Origin: Tubiluchus corallicola
Taxonomy: Eukaryota; Priapulida; Priapulimorpha; Priapulimorphida; Tubiluchidae
Assembly (NCBI GenBank): GCA_030141605.1
Contig: JAQGDQ010000182.1
Span: 236,001 to 300,000 of the forward strand
Reading direction: 5' to 3'
Length of the DNA: 64,000 nt
Shown here piece after piece: positions 20,601 through 31,049 of the stretch (position 1 is the stretch's first letter; each line of letters opens with the position of its first letter). The notes under the pieces were generated by a model. The model did not search any database. It was not told the DNA's origin and saw only the letters and a list, made by a program, of their open reading frames with translations. A program made the position numbers and the translations under genes.

Positions 20601-21782
20601 CTTCTCGTGGTAGGCTGTCGTTTAATCATACCACGCTCCATGCGTCGCACAATACTACATGAACTTCACGCTAGCCACCAAGGAAAGGAAAGAACTAAAC
20701 AACGGGCCAGAATGGTAGTTTACTGGCCCAACATAGACAATGACGTGGAAAATGTGGTCCGTTCATGCCGTGAGTGCCAAGAAGAATTACCGTCTCATTG
20801 CAAAGAACCAATGGTCACTCATTTGAAACCCACATTTCCTTTTGAATACTTATCCGCTGATCTCGCCACTTATGCTGGTAAAGATTTTCTTATCGCTGTT
20901 GACCATCTTTCTGGATGGCCATTCGTGTATGAACTTAGTACACATGCAGATGCCAGTCGTGTTATAAGTGCAATGCGGAAGATATTTTGCCAGACTGCTG
21001 TCCCAACTGTTCTGTGGACTGATGGAGGACCTCAATTTACTGCTGCTAAATTTCGCGATTTTCTCATTCGATGGGGGGTGAGACATCATACTAGTACTCC
21101 TCATTATCCTCAGTCCAACGGACGTGCTGAAGCAGCTGTGAAATCTTTAAAAAAGATTTTGAAGCGATGCTGGAATGCTAAAACACGTCATGTCGATGAA
21201 GATAAATGGACGGCAGCTATGTTACAATACCGCAATACACCCGCTGCTAATGGGAAGTCGCCTGCCCAAGTATTGTTTGGACACAATGTTCAAGATGTGC
21301 TTCCGGCACATCGACGTGCCTTCGCACCAGAGTGGCAGCGCTCCTTCCAGCAAGCAGAAGCCAAATCTACCGAGCTGCAGGAGTCACTCGTTGAGCGATA
21401 CAACCGTGATGCAAAGCCTCTCAGTACTTTAGATGTTGGTGCTCACGTACTCGTGCAAAACCATCAGACAAAGAGATGGGACTTAAGAGGTGTTGTTGTT
21501 GAAATTGGTAGACACAGAAAGTACTACATCAAAATGGATTGCAGTGGACGAGTACTTACGCGTAATCGCCGTTTCATTCGCCGCAGGTATCCCGTCCTGC
21601 CTCCGGAACACAAGGGAGTCATCGTAGAGGAGCCGCCTCCACATATGCATGATCGACCTATACTTGCGCCATCAAATAATTTACCAGATGATCGCATTCC
21701 ACCCGTGCCAGATGTTTGTGCCCGCACGAGATCAGGACGACCAACACGTCCACCAACGAGATTCATTCAAGAGACATTTTGA
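17613..21782 (+). CDS. Gag-Pol polyprotein of the Ty3/gypsy element
   Basis: A 1389-residue single frame. The Gag-like region (about 1-230) is followed by two Cys-His zinc knuckles, the first starting at Cys240 with slightly atypical spacing (C-X2-C-X3-H-X5-C) and the second standard (C-X2-C-X4-H-X4-C). The aspartic protease active site is Asp329 in DTGA. In reverse transcriptase the catalytic box is VVDD (639-642) where YVDD or a related form is usual. RNase H has Asp788 in HTDAS and a later DALSRSP. The integrase has an HHCC zinc finger near 1020-1060 and a DD35E triad at Asp1083, Asp1137 and Glu1173. Gag and Pol are fused without a frameshift or stop, so another means of setting the Gag:Pol ratio is implied. 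All catalytic residues seem present. The start at 17613 is the first ATG in the frame, 48 nt after the LTR. Confidence 0.95.
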   Translation: MEGNVNVPDGNAPPAVVHTFDFRTASVARPDMLDLSIHRGEHFRLWRTKWDSYFELSGLSTAQNRTQYNALIVNCSDDTLKVILNLGLPDAEKQNVPRILHEIERYVRGKINVVVERRNFHQRVQREGENVDDFITDIRELAKSCEFCDTCLPSLIRDRIVVGIRDEGTIRKLLSQDNLSLEHAVRICRADEAAKQHCEQIKSVPMINKTAARPKSQYKRYKSVQQGAQTASTSQCAKVCGNCGSLHASRDRCPAKGKTCGNCGKLNHFQAVCRSKTKKSSFQPRRTEGQLSVIQLTGLFQVAAQENPPTVKVKVTSLNGNILYNMLPDTGASVCAGGLDFLYALGENTANIDKPVHQPVAVDGHHVTVVGTLPCKIMLEDKWFEDSFHIIPQMTGAVLSWKATKALNLVPANYPTPLANSTSVNVMRSLQPPKSPIPAPRKSALAKATAEDLMEQFPTVFDGVIRKMPGEEFRISLTDDAKPFAVNAPRRIPFAYRDKLKRELDRLQEQNIITPVTEPTEWCAPIVVAPKEDKESVRICCDLSHLNKYVKHERYCSQTPAEVVTEISAHDANFFTVIDALKGYHQCPLSEESQHLTTFITPFGRFKYLRAPYGISSISEHYNRRMDEAFQGLKGYKRVVDDFVIYDKDQAEHVQHVKQFLQRCQDRQIAINREKFRFSQTKVKFAGFILSKDGYEIDPSMTQSIRDFPIPKNVTDLRSFFGLVNQLGSFTNCIADVLAPLRPLLSKKNDFLWDKSHDKAFAESRKLLSNSPVLSYYMPGQPLQLHTDASKLNGIGYVLRQYYPDRTWRVIQAVSRFLTDTESRYAPIELEMLAAVWAMSKCRLFLEGAQKFELVVDHKPLKPILDSHRLDEIDNPRLQRMKIKIMPFNFRTTWCAGELHKAADALSRSPVSAPDETDHENDLEMNSFLHIIRSLSSDESNLDIRIENLKRECATDPEYQDLIQYVLNGFPEKRSELPLQIRPYWPVHDSIAMDDGLLVVGCRLIIPRSMRRTILHELHASHQGKERTKQRARMVVYWPNIDNDVENVVRSCRECQEELPSHCKEPMVTHLKPTFPFEYLSADLATYAGKDFLIAVDHLSGWPFVYELSTHADASRVISAMRKIFCQTAVPTVLWTDGGPQFTAAKFRDFLIRWGVRHHTSTPHYPQSNGRAEAAVKSLKKILKRCWNAKTRHVDEDKWTAAMLQYRNTPAANGKSPAQVLFGHNVQDVLPAHRRAFAPEWQRSFQQAEAKSTELQESLVERYNRDAKPLSTLDVGAHVLVQNHQTKRWDLRGVVVEIGRHRKYYIKMDCSGRVLTRNRRFIRRRYPVLPPEHKGVIVEEPPPHMHDRPILAPSNNLPDDRIPPVPDVCARTRSGRPTRPPTRFIQETF

Positions 21783-21868
21783 ATTTATGTTACATAACAT
21801 ACATGTTGCGTATTACCAGATTAAATGTGTGGTGAAATTTGAATTCCTTAATTAGTTCTTAAGGACTT

Positions 21869-21878
21869 AAGGGGGAGA
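21869..21878 (+). other. Polypurine tract
   Basis: AAGGGGGAGA ends directly at the first base of the right LTR. This is the expected plus-strand primer site for reverse transcription. Confidence 0.88.
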
Positions 21879-22073
21879 TGTGCGGGTTTTGTGTTAATAG
21901 CACTGCTCGTGTGTAAGTAACGGCAGTGCGTTTTCTTGTGAAGAAATGATTACTGTATGTGCCATCTTGCGTTGCTTTCCACTGTGCAAGTATCTTATGT
22001 AATGTCATACATTTACTCATAATAATAATTCCAAGCAACCTAAATATGTGTTCGTGTCTTTGGGAATAAAACA
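21879..22073 (+). repeat. Right LTR (195 bp)
   Basis: Same length and, on reading, same sequence as the left LTR. It is followed directly by GATAG, the second copy of the target duplication (22074-22078). Confidence 0.96.
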
Positions 22074-22078
22074 GATAG

Positions 22079-23025
22079 TATTCTGATGGTGTAAAGCTGA
22101 GGCTACAAATTGTGTGGTACGTACTATAATTATAATCTTATAATTCACTGTTTTGACTGCACGTTTCTTGGCACTGTAGTCAACCTTGTCTCATGGATGT
22201 TGAAAATGCGACTATTAATTCTATTGGGAATGTTTCATCTGCATAGAGAAGTATACCTACAGCACTAATTTTCTTAGAGACAAATTTTTTTACCATTCTT
22301 TCCCAAAAAGGTCTAGGTCAAGTTCCTTGGAGCGTTTATTGAGACTCTTGATGTTATTGTATATTGGATTTATACAGGAAGTATGCAGCTTCTGAAGTTT
22401 AAATTATTGGTAATGAGAGGAAATAAATAATTTTAATCTTATATTTTAAAAGCAATAAAATAAATATAATTTTTTAAACAACAAAAAGTACCGTTTCGAC
22501 GCCGGCTCAGGCAGCCAATTGAATGATGGATTATTATTTTAATTTTAGACTGACAGAGTTGAAAAAGGAAATAAAAATAAATGACTTCAGTAAAGTTCTC
22601 TTATTCCGTTTCTTCAGCTAGTTACCCAAAGTCCCGGTGAATTTCTGGTTGAAAGTTGAATGGATTGGTTGAAATATTTGTGCTGAACGTAATTCATTTT
22701 TTTACGTTTTCGATATGTACAGTTGTTCTATGTTCTATGATAACATGTTTTAGTGTTATTTTTCATACATTAGTTATAACTTCACTGCTTTCTTCTTCCC
22801 TGGGGATCGGAGTAGTTGTTGCCAATGAGGTTTTTTGCTTTGATGTGAACAACGATCCCCGAAGACAACAACTAAACAGATGTGAAAAGTATGTGTCGTT
22901 TCTGTATTTCTATTACCGTTACCGTCGGAGGATAGAGGTTAAGCATAAATAGCTTATGGACCTTCCACTCTTCCTTGTTTACTTTGTCAATATAAAAAAA
23001 TGAGCATAATAGTGGCCACACTGCG
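22079..23025. other. Intergenic DNA
   Basis: AT-rich sequence between the LTR element and the first LINE relic. I see no supported gene; the short ORFs show no domain. Confidence 0.4.
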
Positions 23026-23940
23026 ATCATGAAGCGTAGCACAGGGTTTCTTGTTGCCATTGTGGCAACCTGGGGTCTAGTATATATTTTTCAGGATTGT
23101 TTTTCCAATATCTATCGAGACAAGACTTAAACTGGGCACGATGGGAGGCTTGAACTACATGGTCAGGCAGAGTGTTCTACTCGTTAATTTACTCGCCTTA
23201 GCAAATGTGAATCCTCTCCACCTTTGGGGAAGTGTTCTCTTCTTGATTTTGTAGAAGTGACCTCTGGTACCATGATATGTCTGTCGATGGAAACATATTT
23301 CACTGTTGATGGTTTCTATACCTTTAAGAATATGAAATGTTTGGATGAAATCATGTCTTTTGCATCTGTACTTTAGAGTTGTAAGGCCCAGAATCCTAAG
23401 TCTTGCAACATATGGTAAATGAGAAATGGCAGGTACAAGTCTAGTAGTTCGACATTGTATACTTTCAATTTTCCTTATCATGTCTAGACGATTTGGGCTC
23501 CAAATCACATCACCATAATCCAATATAGGACGAACCATTGATTTATATAGCTTGGTCACCATAGATCTGTCAAGGTAGGAGAAATTACGTTTGATCAAAG
23601 TCAGTCTTGCATGTGCTTTATTGACAACGTTGTTTATATGTGTTTGAAAATTAAGCATGCTGTCGATGGTGATAACCAGATCTTTTTCTTCTGTGATGCT
23701 TATAATTTCTTTAGAACCTTGTCCATGTGCCATTTTATATGTACGACCTGCAGTATCATGCCTTCCAGTAGTAAGGAGCTTACATTTTTCGGTGTTAAAT
23801 TCCATTTGCAAACAGGCTCTTACCGCAGTTGAAAACTTCAGGAAGATCATTTATGTAAATAGTGAATAAAATAGGACCAAGCAAGCTTCCTTGTGGTATT
23901 TTAAGAATTTCATTTTCTTGCAAAACTTTTACGGTTACTG
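23026..23940 (-). pseudogene. CR1/Jockey-type LINE fragment, 3' half with internal deletion
   Basis: On the minus strand, translation begins with the reverse transcriptase motif IPQGSLLGPILF then IYINDLPEVF. It jumps almost at once, in another frame, to MEFNTEKCKLL and runs on through the thumb and C-terminal region (about 23850-23159). The tail, WNTLPDHVVQASHRAQF-like with the first Trp replaced by a stop, continues in a third frame down to about 23030. The segment that should hold the FADD catalytic motif is missing. The copy is dead: one deletion, two frame changes and a nonsense mutation are visible. Confidence 0.85.
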
Positions 23941-24539
23941 TCCATGGGTAGTAGTTAGAGGAAAGGCCAAGCCTTCTCGGCAGGGAGGTTTATTTCGATG
24001 TTCGTTAAAAATATTATGAAGATTTAGTAACAAAATTGTGTTGAGAACTTCGTATAATTAATATTCAGGTCGCGATCATTTCACGCTCGGCAGCTTCCAT
24101 TTTTAACGACCATTCTTCCACCAATGAATTCGTTCATCAGCTGAAAGCGCAGCTCAATGTCAATTCCTATCAAAAGTATAATAAGTTTCTACAAAAAAAT
24201 ATGGTAGTTATTGTGATTTTTATGCACGAGTATTAGGTACGCTACAAAAGCAGGAATTAGTTTAAGCCATGTGCACGTAAGGCCATGATTTGCTTATGAA
24301 GAGTCACAAAATCCACCAGCTACATTATAATATTCAGGTAAATCAGGCAGGCCAGCATGCCTGAAAATTTTATACAGCAGTAGTATAAATTAAATTTATG
24401 CTTTATAAACAGTTCTTTTACAGATTTCTTTGTTATGTTTTTCTAAGTATAAATGATAACAGTAAAATAAACTTAACATGCTGAGTGACTTGTCCTTTCC
24501 TTTATGTTCTAAGTTTATGAACCGCTCAAATCTTCTTCG

Positions 24540-27240
24540 TTTCTGTACTTGTCACGGACTGCTGCAAGGCATCTTAGAATCCATTTGGCAGTTGAGACAG
24601 TTTGGAATTAACAAACTTTTCTGGATTGTGCTGCCAATATCAATCTGATTGTGACTTGAACTGAGAAGGATTAATAGCTTGGATTATATTTTCTGGTAAC
24701 TTATTCCATTCAACCTCCAGCATCGAAAATAACTCTCATTTTCTGCTCCGTCTACTGGAGACTGCTCTTTTTATTTTGTATGCATACCTGAGAGTAACAC
24801 TAACATGGTATGTGAGCACTAGAAACATATTACTAGCATCAATGCAATTAAAGCTTTTTAAGATCTGGAATGTTTGCATCATGTCCTATATTTTAAAGTA
24901 TCCCTGCCTCTGTCAACAATGATGCCCAAGTCCTTTTGATCAATGACATTTTTAATTTCTTCATGGCCCTTCCTTGTGTCTTTGAGTGTTTATGAGCTGC
25001 AACATCTGGTCTTCTAATGGTTAATGTTTTGCATATGTTGATGTAAAAATTCTTTTGCCACTCATCGATCCACTTGATCATACGGATGGCACGAATCTGA
25101 AATTACCAAATCCAAATCTCATTTTATAATAATTTTCGAAAATCTGAATCAAATTCGAATCTCGATTTTCTTAGCTATAATCTGTAAACTAAATCTTATG
25201 CGAATGTTTGGGTGTGCCGTTACATGCTGTCGATAAAAAAATCTGGGTGAAAAAAGCCATGTTCGTCTAAACCACATTATATCTAAATTGCTAGAGTAAC
25301 ACAAGAAATCTTAGCATTTTTGTTGACAGTAGCAGTTAAAATCATAATGTGGTACACGCTTTCACGTAGGATTTCATGTTTTGAACACTAAATATGACCA
25401 GTGCATTTATCAAGTAGCACAAAATTATCAAAAAAGACAGCAAATTAAGCATTTTGCTAAAAAATTTAAAAGTGTATAATTGCCTTCGTAATAAAGCACT
25501 ACAGAATTCCTTCTGCAGTTGAAACTAAACAAAATTTCAGAAAATTCTGCCGAATTGGTTCGGATCTAAAGCAAGAGTAAAGTAATCTTAGAACTTCAGC
25601 GAACCGAAGGAACCAAAGCTATGATTCAGCTTCTGAAGCTCCGGTTCTGTCAGAGCATCTTGACATCCCTACTCTTAATATTGTCTTGCAAGTGCTCATA
25701 ATCATTACGACAACAGACCTTATCATATATTTTTGTGCTGTCTGCAAATAAACTGATGCCACAAGTGAAGACTTGAGTTGATGTAGATCGAAACACCACA
25801 CGTCCTAGCACACTGCCTTGCTATATACTGCTGATATCATTTGTGCAATTTGGTGTATGTCCATCAACTATAACACATTTGTTTCTTCCCACAGAGAAAA
25901 TTTCTGTTCTAAGTTAATAAACGTCTTTCAGTTCCATAATAAATTTTGCATCTAATTTACTGAGTAGTGTTAAGTGAGGATCTCTCCAAATTTGCTTTTT
26001 GAAGATAGTAGATACTTTTGCACGTTTCCAAATTGCTGGTAAAATGGTAAAATTACCTGTTGCCAGACAGATTCATAATATGTATAGGATAGATTAGACA
26101 ATAGACGGTCTTCATTCTCCTTTATAACATTAGTATGTATCCTGTATGGTGCCATTGCTGCACTACCCTTCATGTACTTAATTTTTGTTCTTAGTTCAGT
26201 TTCTGTTACATAAGGTACATCAAGCATGTGTTCCATTATTCCTGACAAATGAGGAATATCGGTTGCATCTTCACATGTAAAAATGTAAGGTCAGGATTAG
26301 TATAAACCTTTTTGCGTTTTTTATGCAAAACAGAGGAAAAGAAGTTCTGAAGGTTCATAGCATAAATTAGGCTCAAAGTTTGATATTTGACAAAACAATT
26401 TTAGACTTTAGTTAATGTTCTGTTCCACACGGTTATTATACATGTTGCTACTCTGACGCTTTACTTAGTTGAACTAATATGTATATCATCATAGTTAGAT
26501 TTTTGCTGATCAGGATTAGTGACATCATTATTATACACATTACTTATACTACATTTAAATTGTATTTACATATCAATTTTCATTGGATTTGATTTGTCAC
26601 TTTATAAGACTGACAGTTAACATGAATCTTGTTAGCAGCGGTGTATGATATCAATTTTTCATTCTGGCAGACAATTTATTTTTGGTCATGGGACTGTAAG
26701 TGTTGACAGGTTACTTCTAATGATAAGTGATTTCTCTTCGGTTCGATGGATGCTTGTCTTGTTATTTTTCTCAGGAACGCTTATTATTGACTCCATAACA
26801 GTTGCACGAGAAGACTCTTCATCGTTATTTGATGTGCGACCTCAATACTTGGACTAGCTTTGGTTAATGGCCCATTTTCATCCTTATTGTTACTTTCTTG
26901 TAGTTGGTCTATTTGGTTTCTGCACATTTTTACTTTCTCGCCATTATTTTGTCTAGCTTTTAATTTACTCATTTTTACTCACTTTTTTATTTTTCATGCA
27001 CTCATTAATATAATCCTTTTTGCATCCATGTTTTTATGCACATCTTTTGCCAGCCTAAGTACCTGCCATTTTGACCTGAATGTAGAAGGCATATTTGGAC
27101 AGTGACAGATGATTTGGTGGTGGTTTTGGATATATCTTCCAGTGCTATAGATTCTACAGTTTTAATACTTACTTCAGAACCATTCATCTTACTACACATT
27201 GTTAGCATCTTGTGATAAATGATAAGCCATAAACAGTAAT
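24540..27240 (-). pseudogene. Decayed CR1/L2-type LINE with ORF1 remnant
   Basis: Minus-strand pieces appear in order from right to left. A lysine/glutamine-rich ORF1 remnant (27240-26780) leads to a segment near 26700 with SLIIRSNLSTLTVP, which resembles the first block of SGNH-esterase ORF1 proteins. Then come the reverse transcriptase N-terminal region (26248-25970: TELRTKIKYMKGSAA, HTNVIKENED) and a palm piece with QGSVLG and FADSTKIYDKV, where the second catalytic Asp is Ser (about 25900-25660). A KWIDEWQKNFYINICK segment (25081-24893) and a C-terminal EWNKLPENIIQAIN near 24700 close the series. The endonuclease is missing, and many stops and frameshifts show it is old. The ORF1 part is the weakest assignment. 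Confidence 0.72.
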
Positions 27241-27659
27241 GCAATTTTTTTTGCTTCTGTATTTTTTCATTAAATTCTTCAAAAAACTTCTTTCTTCCAA
27301 GCAGCTCATGAGCTCAGATTTCAAAGGTATTATAATATATCAGTGTAGTATCAAATCATACAGGCCTAATTTAACAAACTACTTGATAGGCATTTAATTG
27401 GTAGATGGAGTGGGTGGGGATTAGTGTTCTGTAGTAACTGACTGAACACAAATTTACATTAGACCCCGACATTTAGATATTTGCATTTATTTTCACTTTT
27501 GTTCTGTGTGCACGTGTCCCCTATCCTGTTGATGTAATGGAATTTTCAAGTTTGTGCAAAATAAAAAGTATCAAAAGTGGGTTGTCTCCGACAGTTTTAT
27601 TTAAATCAGTTTATTATTTGTCTTTACAGAAAAACAACAATATTAGATTTGCCAGTAAA
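27241..27659 (+). promoter_or_regulatory. GID8 upstream region with 5' acceptor site
   Basis: This holds the presumed promoter and 5' UTR of GID8. A pyrimidine-rich acceptor (TTTGTCTTTACAG, AG at 27628-27629) lies 30 nt before the start codon, suggesting an intron in the 5' UTR. No TATA box is obvious. An in-frame upstream ATG exists at 27537 but would lie within the proposed intron or leader. Confidence 0.45.
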
Positions 27660-30600
27660 ATGTCGACATTAAACCTTGATAAACTGATAGAAGTCAATAA
27701 AGATGAATGGTTGAACCGCTTGGAAAGTCTTAACATACAAAGAGCTGATATGAACAGGCTCATTATGGACTACCTGGTTACAGGTGAGTAATAACAATAA
27801 TAATTGTTATTTAATAACAATTATAATTAGTACAGGTAAGTGATTGGTGAGTCTAGTAGGGCTAAACAGTTCATTTAGTGTCACTTTGTGTTTTGTTCCA
27901 ACCTTGCTAATTAGTAAAACTCTGTCCTTATTGCATCTCATGGTTAAAATTGGAGGTTTCATTTTATTGTGTATGGATCAAATTTAGTAACAAATTCCTT
28001 GAGTTGAATTCACTCTGGAAAATGACTGTCTCTGAAAAGACTCAGCCAAATTTATGTCAGATGGAGCATAGCAGCTGCACAGACCTAGCTCTTCAACCTG
28101 ATATTTGATGATATGAGTCGAAATGATAGTTTTCATTTTTTTAAAATTCTGAAGTGACTTTAGTTGCATTTGCTTAAAAATAATTTTCGACTCCACGAAA
28201 CTCATTTTGATAATATTGTTATTAGCTTTAAACAAAACTCAAACATGAGAAATTTTAGAGCAATGCAATATAAAAATACTGCATTAATTATTCTTTGACA
28301 GCGCATTATCAAATATGGTTCTGTCAGCTTTTCCCCGAAAATGGATTTTCTCAAACACAGTTGCAAATTATGCAGTGTAGATGGTATCTCTTCTAATTCA
28401 TGTTCATTTGTAAGCTATTTGCTAAATAAGTCACTTATGCTCTGCTACATTTTTTGCTACACTTGTGTTAGGCCATCATTAGACACTTAGGTTTTAGTCA
28501 GGTGTTGTAAAAGAGAGTCCAAAACCACTGGATATATATATATAATATATAATAGGATTATATAAGAACTTAGGGAATAGGCTTGCAATTATTATGTATA
28601 TGTATATATATATATATATAGCTTATTCTTATTCTTCTGTAAATTCTTCTAAACTAATAAGTTATATAATAACACGTGTATAAGACTTGTGCTCAATCAA
28701 GTCTTCTGTATTTAAGAGCTTTTTTGATGTCATTATTTCTAGAGGGTTTTAAGGAAGCTGCAGAGAAGTTTCGCATGGAATCTGGCATCCAGCCACCAAT
28801 CATGGATCTAAATACACTGGATCAACGTATCCACATTCGTGATGCAATTCAGATTGGAAGAATTCAAGAAGCCATCTCACTAGTGAACAAACTTCATCCA
28901 GAACTATTGGACAATGACAGAAATCTTTATTTTCACTTACAGGTACATGTTTTATACTTATGCAGCAGACTGTGTTATCAAAATATAGAAACCACAAGAA
29001 GTAATGAAACTTCTACTGAGCAGTGGTTTGTAGTAATAATAAAATTAGCTTATAGTAATTAAGAGGACTTCAGATTGTCACCTATTACTTACTGGCTATT
29101 GTATCATGGTATTCTGAGCAGAAATATGGTAAGTCCATGTCTGAAAATTCAATCATAATGTACAGTCCATTCTTAATACCGTCATTATTTCTATATCAAA
29201 CATTTTTATTTCTTGCATTTTTACTCAGCAACAACATCTCATAGAACTGATTAGAAAGAAGAATGTAGAAGAGGCATTGCAGTTTGCACAGCTGCATCTA
29301 GCAGAGCGAGGGGAGGCTGACCCCGAGATATTAAATGAGTTAGAAAGAACATTAGCTTTGCTGGCCTTTGAAGATCCTGAAAGTTCACCGTTTGGAGAAT
29401 TGTTACATCCGTCACAAAGACAAAAGGTTGGTTGATACTATGTCATGGAAATTTACGTTGTGTTTTTGTTATAAGATTAGTGATGGGTTACAAGATAAAC
29501 TGATTAATTTATTTGATTGATTGTAATCTATTTGGGCTTTCATCTCCGATTATCGATTATTTTTTTGAATTGTTGATGCATTTATTCACTGTGTATTTGC
29601 TTGTGTACTCACTGTGCTTGTGCACATTATGGGCAATGTTTACCATTGTTTTCTCGACTTTTCACTTGTGAATTTCCTATGTTTTCGTCTGTCTACTTGT
29701 CCCACAATAATCTTCCACTGCCCCCAGTGGTTTAATTTAAATATGAAGAAATGGATAAGTGCGAGTACTATATGTCCTGGGGCCAAATGTAGGCCAAAAA
29801 AGCATTATTGATAAGCAAAAAATCTTACATATGTCCTAATGACTACAAGTTGGCACCCCAGCAATAGGCCCAAGAGACAATTATAGAAGCATCTAAGATC
29901 GAGGTAGTTGCTAGAGAGAAGGAGTGTTTCAGTGAAAAGCAACAGGGCCCCACAAACATTTGAAAAGTTGGACTTCTAAAATGTCAATTCTATTAGAATT
30001 TTTATAACTTATATACAGTTACTATCATAAGACATGTTTTCTATTATTGTTACATACTCACTTATAAATGATAGTCTTTATACACACCAAGCACACTTGG
30101 AATTAAGTGATTTAAAACTGTTTTGCTTAGCAAGATAATTCTACCTTATTTTAGAATGTGTTCCACAAGATTTCTTAGAACTATGCTAAGAAAGGAACCC
30201 TTCATTTTGTTTGGCTCACTGTTTCTATCACTTTGCTAGAACTTGAAAAGTATCATTCTGCAAAATATGTTACAGATCTAGGTTCTTCTTATGTCTGATG
30301 TTGCTTAAGTACAAGGCCATTTACTGGAGTAACTATAATAGTATAATTTGCAGCCAACCACAAATCAATGCATCAGCAAGATAACACTTTTAAGTTTAAA
30401 CTGTTACGTAGTGAAATTTTAGTGCTGCAGCTTGGTAGGGCTTGGAAGGCTGGCCTATTTGTAGAGCGAGATCGCCACAACAACATTACTGAATGTACGT
30501 ATGCGTACAATAGTTACACCTGGATGTTCTGCTGCTGCTACGTGATAGGTAGCGACAAATTGCAGTGTATGGAGGTGCGAAAAAAATATGACCTCAAGTA

Positions 30601-31049
30601 ATGATTATGTTGTAAAAGTCTGATGAGTATTATAATGTGGAACAGTTTTGTCATATTTGCTAATAAGAAAGAAATATCAAAACTTTTTCTACTAAATTTT
30701 AAGAAAAATTACTTTTAAGTAAAAATTTGTGTCCTCTGCCAGAAGAAGTGTCCCCGGACTGTTTGTCAGTCCACCAAGGTTTTCCAGCCTTGGCATCATT
30801 ATTTAGTAGTATATCTTTTGATATTATTCTTATTTAACAATTCTGCAAAATACTTGATTGTTTGTATTTTAGGTTGCCAGTGAACTTAATGCCGCCATCT
30901 TACAAATGGAAAGTCGAGAGTCGACGCCAAAACTCGCTAATTTGCTAAAGTTGTTGATGTGGGCTCAGAGTGAACTAGATAACAAGAAAATCAAATATCC
31001 TAAAATGACTGATTTTTCAAAAGGTGAACTAGAATTACCACCCAAGTGA
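27660..31049 (+). CDS. GID8: GID8 (TWA1), CTLH E3 ubiquitin-ligase subunit
   Basis: Four coding exons: 27660-27783, 28743-28942, 29229-29426 and 30873-31049. They total 699 nt (232 residues; the human protein is 228). All borders are GT-AG, and the last two junctions are phase 0. The product begins [12 protein letters not shown] and follows the family closely: [20 protein letters not shown] (LisH, about 28-60), CTLH (about 66-123) with [20 protein letters not shown], then a CRA region with ERTLALLAF and [17 protein letters not shown]. It ends [21 protein letters not shown]8 is a scaffold of the CTLH/GID RING ligase, bridging catalytic RMND5/MAEA and the RANBP9 and ARMC8 arms. The start matches the family N-terminus length. 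Intron 1 has TA microsatellites (28531-28552, 28596-28620). No break is visible. Confidence 0.97.

Larger units (their letters stand above)
17370..22073 (+). mobile_element. Complete Ty3/gypsy LTR retrotransposon, 4704 bp
   Basis: The element has 195-bp LTRs at 17370-17564 and 21879-22073 that begin TG and end CA, a 5-bp duplication (GATAG), a primer-binding site touching the left LTR, a polypurine tract touching the right LTR, and one uninterrupted gag-pol frame of 1389 codons. Pol order is protease, reverse transcriptase, RNase H, integrase. Integrase last defines Ty3/gypsy (Metaviridae-type) rather than copia. There is no envelope frame. By eye the LTRs are identical, which implies a recent insertion. 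The sequence resembles gag-pol elements common in marine invertebrates; clade assignment would need a tree. Confidence 0.97.

Noticed and set aside
27537-27659. N-terminal extension of GID8 from the upstream in-frame ATG
   Set aside because: A strong acceptor lies between that ATG and the family start, and GID8 proteins begin at the later Met.
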